Assembly (NCBI GenBank): GCA_037951165.1
Contig: JBBDHG010000043.1
Span: 1,362,501-1,426,500, forward strand
DNA length: 64,000 bases
Reading direction: 5' to 3'
Source of the DNA: Lophius americanus
Taxonomy: Eukaryota; Chordata; Actinopteri; Lophiiformes; Lophiidae
Every line of letters begins with the position of its first letter. Position 1 is the stretch's first letter. This document shows positions 48,523-60,100 of the stretch, piece after piece. Position numbers and translations under genes: made by a program. The notes beneath the pieces were generated by a model. It was given only the letters and a program-made list of their open reading frames with translations, searched no databases and had not been told where the DNA came from.

Positions 48523-49662
48523 TCACTGTACTTCCCCAAAAGCAGCAGCCACTATCTTCTCTGCATCAACCGCCATTTCATCAAGGGCAGCGTTCAAGGC
48601 ATGCAGCATAGCCGTGAAGGAGCGGCCGGCAGAGCGGGCGTGTCTGGGCATGGCCATCTCCAACAGCTTTGATGAATCTGTGGCCAATTCCTTTTCTGCA
48701 GCCGCCAGCCTCTTTTTCACTTCACCCTTAGTGACCTCCGCTGACAGGATGCAATTCCGCAGCTCTCTGAGTCTTGAGGGTTCCACGCCTCGCTGTCGGG
48801 CCAGTCGCTCAACCGACTCATCGTCCAGACATAGGGATATTTGTGCTTTGGTTAGAATCCGCACGGCTACGCTGCAGTCCACCATGGAGGCCACAAAGGG
48901 AACAGGAATGGTCGACACCCCTCCAGATAGCGAGGCAGCCGCCCATACTAGTGCTTTGAATGCCTCCTTTTTTTGAGTGACCAGGGTGGAGGTCAGCGTC
49001 GGCAGAGCCAAGAGAAGAGCGTGGGCTCGGATCTCTGGAAGGTCTCGTCCCATGTCCTCCAACAGGCAGGGGAAGTCAAGTTTCTCCAGTGTTGAAGGTC
49101 TCACTACGTAAACTTTAGGCTGTGCCACACCTTGTGACGTTAGCACTCCCACAAAGACCTTCCTCTTTTCTTCGAGGCTTTTTTCTGTTTCTTTTGCTGG
49201 AGCAAACAGAATAAAGTAGACAGTCTGTAGCTGCAGTGCACGGGCTTCCAGAAACACCTCCACGCAGTTGGGTTGGGGTACCTTTGTGAATGTCATGACA
49301 ACGGCATTGTAGCGGAGGAATTTGAATCGACCCATGTACCCCTCAGGTTCAAACCGAGAGGAGGATGGGATAGGCGGCAGATCCCACAGCCGGAAATCAG
49401 GATGCTTAGGGTTAGGGTAGCATGCCGCTTCCTCCGGGGCAACTGGGGATGGATTGGGAGCTGCTCCATCATCTTCAGGGCCGAGGCCACGTAGGGAGTT
49501 TATGAGTAGGGCTTTCTCAGCACCACGATCCCCTACCACGGCTAAGTTGATCCTGCTGATCAGGAGATCCTCCACTACATCCTTGACGTCTGATAATTTA
49601 TTGCTCTCTATGGATTCTTTTAGTGTCTCGAGGAGGTTCATGCCTCGGAACACATCAGCCAT
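48523..49662 (-). CDS. irgq: IRGQ-like quasi-GTPase (immunity-related GTPase family), 379 aa
   Basis: Single uninterrupted coding exon. ATG at 49662 follows the likely splice acceptor TTTTCGCAG, implying an upstream non-coding exon. The start MADVFRGMNLLETLKESIES leads into INLAVVGDRGAEKALLINSL, the P-loop position. The canonical GxxxxGK[S/T] is broken here (GDRGAEKA: E for the second G, A for S/T), the DxxG site reads WDLPP, and no TKxD is seen, so GTP binding is unlikely. This matches mammalian IRGQ, a degenerate IRG paralogue; GLGPEDDGAAP and ALLLALP also resemble it from memory. A helical C-terminal half (SCLDDESVERLARQRGVEPS) follows, as in IRGs. IRGQ in mammals has been linked to autophagic quality control; function in fish is inference. 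Confidence 0.8.
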   Translation of the reverse strand: MADVFRGMNLLETLKESIESNKLSDVKDVVEDLLISRINLAVVGDRGAEKALLINSLRGLGPEDDGAAPNPSPVAPEEAACYPNPKHPDFRLWDLPPIPSSSRFEPEGYMGRFKFLRYNAVVMTFTKVPQPNCVEVFLEARALQLQTVYFILFAPAKETEKSLEEKRKVFVGVLTSQGVAQPKVYVVRPSTLEKLDFPCLLEDMGRDLPEIRAHALLLALPTLTSTLVTQKKEAFKALVWAAASLSGGVSTIPVPFVASMVDCSVAVRILTKAQISLCLDDESVERLARQRGVEPSRLRELRNCILSAEVTKGEVKKRLAAAEKELATDSSKLLEMAMPRHARSAGRSFTAMLHALNAALDEMAVDAEKIVAAAFGEVQ

Positions 49663-50193
49663 GTCCCTGCGAAAATAAAGATAGAACTTATTATTGTCCC
49701 TTTAATGGAAGGTAAATACTACGGAAGGGTAATGAATTCACTTGAGAAGTTTTTCCTAAATTGATTGCTTGAGTCATCCATGTTCTGGACTGATCCCTCA
49801 GGGATGGGTCAAATGCAGAGAAACAATTTCCCTACATTGTACTATGTATGACTGTATGTGATCAATAAAGAATTTCTTCTTCTTTTCAGGCTTAAATGCC
49901 TGTGAGAGGTCATCACATTTATAACAGTCTATCCGTGTTACTAAATTGATACCTAAAGTATCAATGTTTCGATTACAACTAGTATGAACTTCGCTTTCAT
50001 CAGTTATCTGAAAACAATTCTTTGTTTCTACAAACTACTTCTAAAACTTTTTGGTAATTCATAAAAAGGGCAACATTTTTTTCCTCTTCTTAATGCATAA
50101 TGCTTCCATTGAGCACTGAGTGAAATTTATTCATGACGTCATCAGAGAATAAAGTCTGATGTGTTGAATAACTAACTTTTTGCTGTCCTTCAT

Positions 50194-50360
50194 TGATTAA
50201 TTTTTCTTTCACCGCTTATCCTGTTCAAGGTCGCAGAGATAGAGCCTATCTTTGCTGTCACAGGCCGAGAATACGCAGTGTACATCCTGGCCAAGCCAGT
50301 TCGTCACAGAGCGAAATGGTACGTACTTTCATTCACTCCCACGGGAAATGTAGAGTCAGG
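50194..50360 (+). mobile_element. Fragment of the teleost repeat seen at 34565
   Basis: CACCGCTTATCCTGTTCAAG and CCACGGGAAATGTAGAGTCA are its recognisable blocks. It lies in the putative irgq 5' intron. Confidence 0.5.
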
Positions 50361-50587
50361 GTGAAGCAAACTTTTCTTAGATTCACATCATGTTTTGACC
50401 AGAAGTGAAAGTTTTAACTCTCCAGAAATAGAAATAAGTGTCACAAGCTCAAGCACATGCAAATATCCTACAATGAAAGACTAAGAAACATGGCTCTCAG
50501 TCATCAATTGGTTTCTATAAGTCAATTAGTAAACAACAAGCCAAATGAATATTGACTTCAGTTCAACACAATGAGGCTCACACTCAC

Positions 50588-50660
50588 CTGTAGACCTGGA
50601 TGAGAAGCAGCCCTGTTGTCCAAGTGTATGTTCTCAATTGTCAGATTCCTCTGCTGAGCT
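50588..50660 (-). other. irgq: Possible 5' non-coding first exon of irgq
   Basis: On the minus strand a strong donor (CTACAG then GTGAGTGTGAG, GT at about 50588-50587) lies about 0.9 kb upstream of the acceptor preceding the irgq ATG. The 5' edge is unknown. Confidence 0.4.
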
Positions 50661-50994
50661 GAAGCGTCCGGTTGATCTATTTGTAGCTGAGCTTTCTAAT
50701 CCTGTTAGCTCGGCCTTAATCCACAATAACTCCAAGTACACTATGATGCACTGTATTTGTATTTATAAAACAATAATGCAGCAGAAACATGGCACACACT
50801 AGTGGCGGGCAGATCGATCTAAATATCGATAGTATGGATACCAATGTTGGTAGCGGTATTGATCAATACTTGCGTGATGAGATGGATACTTAAGTGTCAG
50901 TTTCTCTTCTCTACCTTCAGTACACAACTCCCATTTACATCTTAGTGATTGTGCAAACGTCGCTCCTCTCACTTCACTCATGCTCACTTTGCCT

Positions 50995-51630
50995 TTGTGT
51001 TTGCTTGTGTATGTGTGTGCGTGTGTGTGTGTGTGTGTATGTGCGTGTGTGTCTGTGTGGGTGTTTGTGTGGGTGTGTATGCATGTGCGTGTGTGTATGT
51101 ATGTGCGTATGTTTTCATGTGGGTGTGTATGTATGTGCGTGTGTGTCTGTGTGTGTGTGTTTGTGCGGGTGTGTATGTATGTGCATGTGTGTTTGTATGG
51201 GTGTGTATGTATGTGCGTGTGTGTTCCTGTGGGTGTGTATGTATGTGTTTGTGTGTCTGTGTATGTGTTTGTGCGGGTGTGTGTGCAGGTGTGTATGTAT
51301 GAATGTTCGTGTGTGTTTGTGTGGGTGTGTATGTATGTGCGTGTGTCTTCCTGTGGGTGTGTATGTATGTGTGTGTGTGTCTGTGTGTGTGTTTGTGCGG
51401 GTGTGTGTATGTGCGGGTGTGTGTGCGGGTGTGTGTGTATGTGTTTGTGTGTCTGTGTATGTGTTTGTGCGGGTGTGTGTATGTGCGGGTGTGTGTGCGG
51501 GTGTGTACGTATGAATGTTCGTGTGTGTTTGCGTGGGTGTGTATGTATGTGCGTGTGTCTTCCTGTGGGTGTGTATGTATGTGTGTGTGTGTCTCTGTGT
51601 GTGTTCCTGTGGGTGTGTATGTTTATTGTG
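50995..51630 (+). repeat. GT-rich minisatellite, about 0.63 kb
   Basis: Alternating purine-pyrimidine GT sequence organised in imperfect 20-60 base units around GTGGGTGTGTATGTATGTGC. A ~90-base block (GTGTATGTGCGGGTGTGTGT region) recurs near 51390 and 51470. Open frames of up to 291 codons on both strands are low-complexity artefacts. Confidence 0.95.
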
Positions 51631-51851
51631 ACACTCTCCTGCCATCTACTGACGCACAGCGAGAGAGAAAACAACCGCGTACACGTTGCAAAAGTTAGGA
51701 ATACAGTCTACTAAAGTCTGGCAGATAGTAAGTATACAGTTTTATGTAGCTGCACTGCATTATGCATATATTATGATTCTTGAGCCAAGCTCCACAAGAA
51801 TCGGTAAATTCAGGGGGAGAAATAACACTAGAAATTGGGGAAATGCCTGTC

Positions 51852-51889
51852 TTGTTGTTTACACTGTTTTTAAACAGTGTAAACAACAA
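51852..51889. repeat. 38-bp near-perfect palindrome
   Basis: Left arm 51852-51869 (TTGTTGTTTACACTGTTT), two-base spacer, and its exact reverse complement at 51872-51889. Confidence 0.95.
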
Positions 51890-52049
51890 ACACAGTCTTG
51901 GTCTGTAGTCAGAAGGAAGGTTGGATTCTGAAGAGGAACATCGAAACAATTTCCTGCCTATAAAGTATTAGGTTTACGGCTGAAAATATGTAGAAAGACG
52001 CATGAAAAGAAAATGGAGCCCGCGATAAGCGGGCACCCTTTTTTACACT

Positions 52050-52320
52050 CTGGTGTGCTGGGGGGCAGGCGTCAAAGAAATTGACGCCAACAAACTGCAC
52101 AAACTCATAAGGAAGGCTGAGTCTGCGGTTGGTTCTAAGCTGGTCTCTGTGGAAGAGATGGCTGAGGACAGGATTTTGGCAATAGTCCTTTCAATCATGG
52201 ACAACCACACACTCACACCCCCTCCACAACATGATAGACCAACTTAGGAGCTCCGTCAGTAACAAGGACCTCTCCAACCAAGCTGTGCTAAGCATCAGAC
52301 TCTACGACTCTTTTTAGTAT
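52050..52320 (+). mobile_element. LINE ORF2 C-terminal fragment
   Basis: Translates as CWGAGVKEIDANKLHKLIRK, then AESAVGSKLVSVEEMAEDRI, a pattern typical of the region after the reverse transcriptase in fish LINEs. It ends in a stop near 52245. Confidence 0.5.
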
Positions 52321-53850
52321 TTTTACATTAAAAGAAAATATAGGAATTATCCAAACAGAATCCTGCTTCATACTGAATGCATCGTACAAATATCAAGAGC
52401 GCAAACAAGATTTTTAAGTAGATGGTTTGAGATAAAAGTGTTCCCACCTGATTATTTACCAACTACTCCAACCTGTTGATGATATTGTGATGGCGCCCCG
52501 AGGCGAGGCTGCTGGCTTTCATTCAAATGCATCACATTTGGGAAATGGAGAGTCCACTGAAAGCAACACACGTAATCTTTCTTTGAAAAATAGACCATGA
52601 CCGATTTTACTGGATGAGGATTGAGTAGAATTATTTGATAATTCCTTTAAATTATTTCCCAAACTTATTTTTTTATTACCCAATCGCACGGACGCAGAAG
52701 ACCGCGATGACACCGCCACTTAGGTCACAATTTGCCTTTAGAGGGCATTCAGAAAGTATACAGAATCGTTCACTTTCTTGTAATAGATTTGCCAAAATTT
52801 CCAAAATGTAGTTGTCACTTTGTAATTATTTATGAAGGGAAAACAATAATTTGAAGAATTTCAGTATAAGGTATCAACATAATAAGATGGGTAAAACATA
52901 AAGGGGTTCCAATACTTTTCCTGAGATAAATGGGTATGAATAGAATCTAAATTAATGCTGTGCCGTTACGACCCAAACTTAAAATGGCACTATTGGGCTA
53001 AAATAAAGCTCCAACTCTGACCCAAAACAGCCACCAAAAGAAACCAATAAAAAAAAAGACAAATGCATGGGTTTTATTAACAAAAACCATCAAATCACAA
53101 ATTAACCAAACGTTACCAAAAGGTACTAAATTAACTGCTATCTAAAAATCCCAGGCTGAGCGGTATCACAAGCCTCTTCCTCTGATGCTGGAAAAAAGGA
53201 AGTTTTTAAACCCTGCTTGAGGAAAACTTCATGTCTTTTGTACATTTTTGACCCTATGGTGAAATTAGAGAAAAAAATTACCGAAGTTATTGCATGATGA
53301 CCTCAACAGGGAATTAATGTGTGTACAGATATCTTGGCACTCCACTTAGCAGCTAACATATTACTTAAAATCACACGCCGACATCATGGTAGAGCAACAA
53401 GCAGGAGTTAATTTATACACTTGGACACTTGTTTACTCAAGTAGAAGTACAGTCTGTAAAAAAAAACAAAAAACAACAACAACAAAGAAACATTTCAGAT
53501 ACAATAAAAGTGTGGAGTAAACATTTGAAGAACACTTACACAAACTGTTTTTCTTTCTTTCTTTTCAAACCTAAGTAAGGCCCGAGCTGACTCTCGGCCC
53601 CAGATATCTTAAAACATATCAACCTAAATAACTCATTACCAAGGTAAATCAAGACGTCTCCAATGACTTGATTCCTGCTTAAGAAACCCCGTACCAGCAA
53701 CCGCTACTGTTTTTACATGAACGCGATGCGGTGTAGTCTGATACCAACTACAAAGATCAGTCACGATCATTGTAGTTGCAGCATTTTCTGTAGTAACGAG
53801 TTTTTACTTTACTGCTTTACTAATAGGATTCTCAGAGGATGAACTTGACA
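52320..53850. other. Intergenic, nothing recognised
   Basis: AT-rich with short poly(A) stretches; no coding or RNA signature seen. Confidence 0.5.
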
Positions 53851-53854
53851 TTTG

Positions 53855-54115
53855 CTGGGCAGCTTGGTGACGTACTGGTTGAGCACTGCTGCCTTTTGGA
53901 AAGAAGTTGTCGTCGGCTCCACCTGTGGACCTGGGTCACCACTGCGTGCCGATTGCATGTTCATCCTGTGTTTGCATGGGTGGGAATTTGAATCGGTGAT
54001 TGTAGGTATATACGACCGTGAGAAATGTTCATCCGTTGGCCATGCCATGAGTTAAAATTTTGTCCATGATGTTCCCCGCTTCTTGCCCAATGTCAGCTGG
54101 GATAGGTTCCAGCCC
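53855..54115 (-). mobile_element. Fragment of the teleost repeat seen at 34565
   Basis: GTCAGCTGGGATAGGTTCCA near 54090 and degraded family blocks upstream. It lies just beyond the stop codon of the Siglec gene. Confidence 0.5.
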
Positions 54116-54172
54116 ACCTGAACTATACATAATAAAAAATCTAGTCCATTACATCTTCTGAGAACAGTTTCC

Positions 54173-57100
54173 TCAATCACTTCCTCTAATCTTATTCACT
54201 ATATCCTGCATATTGGAGTACAAATCCTCCACTTCCTCTTCCATGGCACCAGGTTTTGTCTCCTCATCCTCCTCCTTCTCTTCTCTATCCATTTCACCTT
54301 CCTCTCCACCGCATTCTTCTCTTCTAACTTTTAAGACTTGGATCTCAGCATACTCTGTGTCTGTGCTCTCTTGGTTTTTGGCTGACACCCTCTGGGCTTT
54401 TCTTTTAAACGCAGAGAAATCGATGTTAGCGTACTCCACGTCTTTTTCTCCAACATTGAGATCGTGGTCGGCATTCGCTGCTGTCCAAACTTTCCCTTCT
54501 TCTTCAGCTGCGTCCTGGTAGTAAGTATGATTATCTGCCGCTGCTTGGCCGGCATCAATCTGTCAGGTGCAATGAAAAATATGTCACTCAATCAGCGGCT
54601 TGTGCAAACAGCAGATTTATATTAAAATATGCATTAAAATCTGATGCGCAGATTGAGATCGCTGCCGGGTACAACTTCTATTATAAATTAAATGTATTAT
54701 TATTATTATTAACACAACAATAAAAACAAATCTATTAGAGAGGGCGTTTTGTTGAATAACTATTCAGTTTCTCAAGTTTGCACTTAACGTTTTGGTTACG
54801 AGTAAACAAAAAAAGGCCAACCGATTCATGCAGGTTAACAAAATAGCCTTTAAAATGTGACAATTCTTAATGTTACTCTGCTGATGCTGAAGCTCCGGTC
54901 TTGGCTTTTATTTAAGTTTATTTTGAAGGTTCATGGTTTCATGGGTTTTGTTTTATTGTCTTCATCTTCTCCATCTCCTCTTCTTGTCTGTGTGTGTGTG
55001 TTAGACAGTTACTTCTGACTCCTCTTTTGTCTCCTCCTTAATTATTGAATGTCCTCAACTGTCCCTAATTTACTTTGTTACACTTTGTATTTAAGTCTCT
55101 GTCTTCCTCCCTGTCATAGTTTATTCGTTGTTAATGGTTTGTAATACGCTGACGTCTCCCGTGACCTCTAATCTTGTTCTTATTTGTTTTCTGAATATTT
55201 GATCAAAGTTATGTTCCTGATTTTTCTTTGGTGAGTTTGTCTCTGTCATAGTTTGTTTCTTTTTCTTTCATTTGGGTTTCTTTTCCAAATTTTCATATTT
55301 GGACACTTTAATTCAATCCACCTTTTACTCTTTAGTTCTTTTTTTTTTTTAGTTTTGCTGCGCGTTCTTTTTGGGGTTGACTTGGTTTTGTCTAAATTTG
55401 ATTCGTTTTTTAATTTACTAAATCATTCAATGGCTCGCCGTTCTCCTGTTCCATTCGCATATTTAGGCCTATTTTTAAACTCTCACACACCATCTCCTTT
55501 GACCAACCAAACCTCCTCTTTATATCATTTTTAAATTCACTAATATCCAACGTCCCTGCTTGAGGCTTTTCCTTGGCAATATCTTTGGTGCTGCATAGAT
55601 TATTTTTAATTCACTGAAAAGACAGATTCTTTTTTTTTTAATTTAGTCTACATGCATAACAATTTGATGTTTATGGTATATTTGGTGAATAAACTGTTCA
55701 TGGCTAGAATCAAATCAAATAATGAAAGCCACTTTTACACATCTGAAAAGACATTTAATATTTCTGTGACAATTTGTCTAGTGTTTTGACGGCATAATAT
55801 TTCCTAAATGAACAGGAATACCAGAGGATTCTCTTGACTGGTCACCATCTCCACAGTTTCATCAAGATTCCCAAAGCTCCTCTGTTTTATTCTAAGGGGG
55901 GAAAAAACATGTTCAATTAATAATAATAAATAGACATTTACTACATGCTGAGAATGGGCGGGGTTTAAATCAGAGGTGGGTGGGACTAAGTAGCAGCTGG
56001 TTATTATATCCCTGAAAATTCCGGCTATTATGGAATCTTCATTGCCGCCATCGCCACTGATCCTTCGTGTTAACACGATAACTCAAAACATTGATAATTT
56101 TTTAAAATGTATGCCCACAGTGTGCGAGGAAGAACCTCAGTCTAAGAAACGAAAGGTTTACCTGTTGCATTTTGTTACCACACAAAAAATAAGCGCTGAT
56201 AAAAGTGCTCCGATCAAAAAGGCAACCGTGATTTCTTTCCAATGAACAATTTTCATGACTTCTCCATAGTGATCTGCTAACGAGACAAACAGGACAAAGA
56301 CATTCAGAAGGTTGTCAGCAATAATATACACGCAATACTTCCAGTTAATATCCAACGTCCCTGCTTGAGGCTTTTCTTTTGGTCACGTTTTTGTATAGTT
56401 ATTATTTTATTTTATTTTTTTATTGATGCTTTTATCTGCTTTTGCCTTGTAGCACTTTGAGATTTGATCCAAATGTAAAGTGCATTATAAATTAAATGTA
56501 TTATTATTATTATTATTATTACTTAACAGCTTGCTCAAAACAGTTTCTGAAAACACTTAACAGATGTAAAAATGCCCATATTATGCCATATTCATAACCT
56601 TCAAAGAAATTATCCAAGTTACAGGATGACAATTCTAATCTCGTCATGAACTTCTTGGGGAGGCCTCTTAAAACATTATATAATTGTAACTTATTAGTAA
56701 TATAAATGTGAATCAGCTCCTCAGCATCTTATTTTTTTTTGTGAAAATTAGATACACTACTTGTATGCAGCAGTAGCACTACAATTTAACTTTGGGATTC
56801 TTAAAGTGTTGACTCATCTTAGTATTGTTTTATATTTTGCGTACAAAACAATTATTTTGTGGCAAAAGATACATAAGTCATTGCAAAGGGAAGCCTATTC
56901 TTTGAAAACCACAAATGTAGCTGCTGCCGGTTGTTTTTCATTAAAAGCTGTTAGAATATGATTCTGTAACCAAGTTTTTCTGTTTATGGCAGTAGCACAT
57001 GCAAATGTTTCCTGTTTCTAAGTATTATATTTAAGTGCTCTTAATCTGAAGGATATCGGCGGAATTAATGTTGGTCGGTATTGTGTATGTGTTCTGACTT

Positions 57101-60100
57101 GTTAAAATTAACATACGCTCCATCCTCTGCGCTTTGTGTTTCTTGAACCAATTATATGGCATTTCTAAGTGAAAACAAAACTTTGTAAGCGCTAGTCAGC
57201 CCATTATATGTTATATGGTAAGATTATGGATTACCATTAAATCATCGTGCCCACAAGATAATAACTTGTGCGCAAAATATTTAAAAAAAAATTCTTTAGG
57301 GACTTTGGGGGTTCTGTAGGGTTGTTCTTTAAGCTTATAAGGATTTGTTATTTTAGATGTTCACCTTGAAATATTGATACCTGTTTTAATGCATTTTTGT
57401 CATCTGTACTTAAACCACCGTGATGTTTGTTTTTGACTATTGAGTTCTGGAAATCCTAAGCGTTCAAATAATTCAGCCAAAGGGTATCAATAAACTGAAC
57501 TTGGACCTTGAAGGAAATGAGGCAGTAAAGATGTCATAAAGCAGTGACTGCAGACTCTGCAGTTGTTCGTGCATTCACCGTCTTGCGACTCTGGAGATAT
57601 GGTGACGCTGATGTTCTGTTGCGTTTGTCCTAATGCATTGCCGCTGATGCACTCAATGACAGTGTTGCAGTGGTCTTTTCCACTCAGGATGACGGTGCTG
57701 TTCACTCTGAGCTTGGACACAGTGGTTATAAGAGAGAACTCAGTGAGGTTCTTCAACAACGGCCATCTCATGGTGGGTAAAGGAGACCCCTCGGTGATGC
57801 AAGTACAGGTCAGGACGTTTGACTGAACACGACAGCCAGAGCTTTTAAAGATCTTTGGAAACACTGTAAACACACAAACAGAATCCCAAACAGAATGCTG
57901 ATAGAGCAAAAAAATGTGAACATAAACTTCTTTTTCAATACGTCACTCACATCTCACAGTTACATCAGCAAATTTGATCACAGTTGTGTTCATGTGTTGT
58001 GCTGTGCAGCAGTACTGGCCGGAATGTTCCGTCGTCACATTACGGATAAAAAGTGTGGCTGATCCAGTGTTGCTCAGCTGGTCAGTATTAGAACCGGGCA
58101 GAGTCCATGTGATACGAGACAATGGAACGCTGTCAACACTGCATGTCAGATTCAGAGCCTCTTCTTCCTCAACAGTTTCTTTACCGGTGATCACAAGTTG
58201 CCTCATGTCTGTGAAGCAATTACACAAAATATGTAATTATATTCTTTAAGTATAATTAGTATATGCATAAAACGATTTTATATCAAAGTATATCATTAAC
58301 AAGATATGCTGTAAATGATATACACCAGTCAGCCAAAGCTTTAAAACCTCCCGCCTCATTTTCGGATTGGTCCATCTATTTTACCATGACAGCTGTGTTC
58401 TGAAATATTTATATCAGAACGCTGATGTATATTATAATGTTTCCAGAAATTTGTGCTACACTAGTTCTTCTGTTGGATTGTACAACACGCGCTAGCTTTC
58501 GCTGGTTCACCAGTTGTCCTTCCCTAGACTCCTCCTGGTAGGTAAGAACCAGTGCAGACTGGGAACACCATACAAGACCTGCAGGTTTGTACAATTTCTC
58601 AAATACATTTGCATTGACAAACAATGTATTTTGAAAAGTACATTCTAAATATTCTATCTTAGACCTGTTAGACATATTACTGTTACATGAACCTTTTCCA
58701 CCAGGGTGCTGTTTAGATGTTTTGATGTACAGGTGTACTGCCGAGCATCAACTATGGAAGTATTGAATATCAAAAAAGTGCTCGTTGTAGTTTGTTCCTG
58801 CATGCAGGTATCTTTCTGAACGTCAGTTAGTGTGTTAGCGTTATGCAGATTACTTTCTGATCCACTTTGCTTGCATTTATTAGAATATATAGTCCATGTG
58901 ATAAGAGATGGAGGGAAGCTTTGAACACTGCAGGTCAAATTCAGATTCTCCCCCTCCTTCACACTTGTTTTCCCAGTGATTTTCATTTCCTTCACATCTA
59001 CAGTATGAGACGATATGATATGCAATGTTAGAGCATCCCTATAGTCTAAACACACCTTCAATAACATTTATGATGTTGTAAAACTCTACATATCGAATAA
59101 CACACATGAGAGAACATATCTTAACATGAGTTAAAGATGAAAAGGATGAGAATAAAGGACGGTGTGATCCACTCACAGGTCACATTCAGGGTCACCGTCT
59201 CCTCTGCAGTGATGTTGTTTGCAAAGCTGACCTTACAGGTGACCTTGGTGCCATGGTGTTCAGCAGAAGGTATGAAAGTCAGAGTTGAGCTGTGTCTCTG
59301 TGTGACAGCGGACAGCTTCTCAGTCTTGAACGTGATGATGTTTCCTGTGATGAGAGGGTCGTTGGCTCTTTCTCTTTGCCACGTCCAGGTGAAATTAGGA
59401 ACGGATCCAGAGCAGAGACCAGGAGCGGTGCAGCTCAGTGTGGCCTGCTGTCCCTCTGTCAGAGGAGGAATCTTCACCACAGGCTTCTGGTTCAGACCTA
59501 ATGGGAGAACAGTCCATGAGAGGAACTTGTTTTGGAACCTCACAGTCTTTTTTCTTCTTTTTTACGACGGCTAAAACACCGAAACTTAAACTTACACTAC
59601 TCGAAAAATTTAAGGGGAACACTCACATCACACATCAGATCTCAATGAAGGAAATAACACAACCTCTTTTGTGTCCTATCATTGGGGAGAAGGTACCGGA
59701 GTGGTTCAGTGCCCGCTCCACCAGACTCACGAACAGCTTTATCCACCAAGCTGTTAAGAAACTGAACTCCTTCCCATCAACCAACCGCCCGCCTGCCCAG
59801 TCCAAGTAACTATGGACCATAAACCCCCTAATGCACCGACCACTTTACTTTACAGAACTCCCATAACTACCTCTCACTATCATGGTTGTCTGCGTATAAG
59901 CTATGGTTTTCCTTCTTTACACTAATTGTATACTTCTCACAGGGCTCCGAGGTCTTAAATACTTTTGCACTGTGGTTCTGTGAGAAATAAAGGATTTCTG
60001 AATTCTCTGCATGTCTGTCACATTACTGAAGAATTGATAATAAAGTTCCTTGAATCCTTGAATAAGTTTATGATTTTGTAATACCAAAGTTGGCTTTTTT

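Larger units (their letters stand above)
36325..49650. repeat. Segmental tandem duplication, copy 2 (CD22-like gene plus intact irgq)
   Basis: Counterpart of 23280-36283. It includes a full irgq reading frame, showing that the deletion in copy 1 came after, or at, the duplication. Copy 2 has a ~20-base segment near 36530 absent from copy 1. Confidence 0.93.

Noticed and set aside
50799..51714. Long open frames of up to 291 codons on both strands, rich in Thr-His or Cys-Val
   Set aside because: Translation of a GT/CA minisatellite; open in several frames because the repeat lacks stops.
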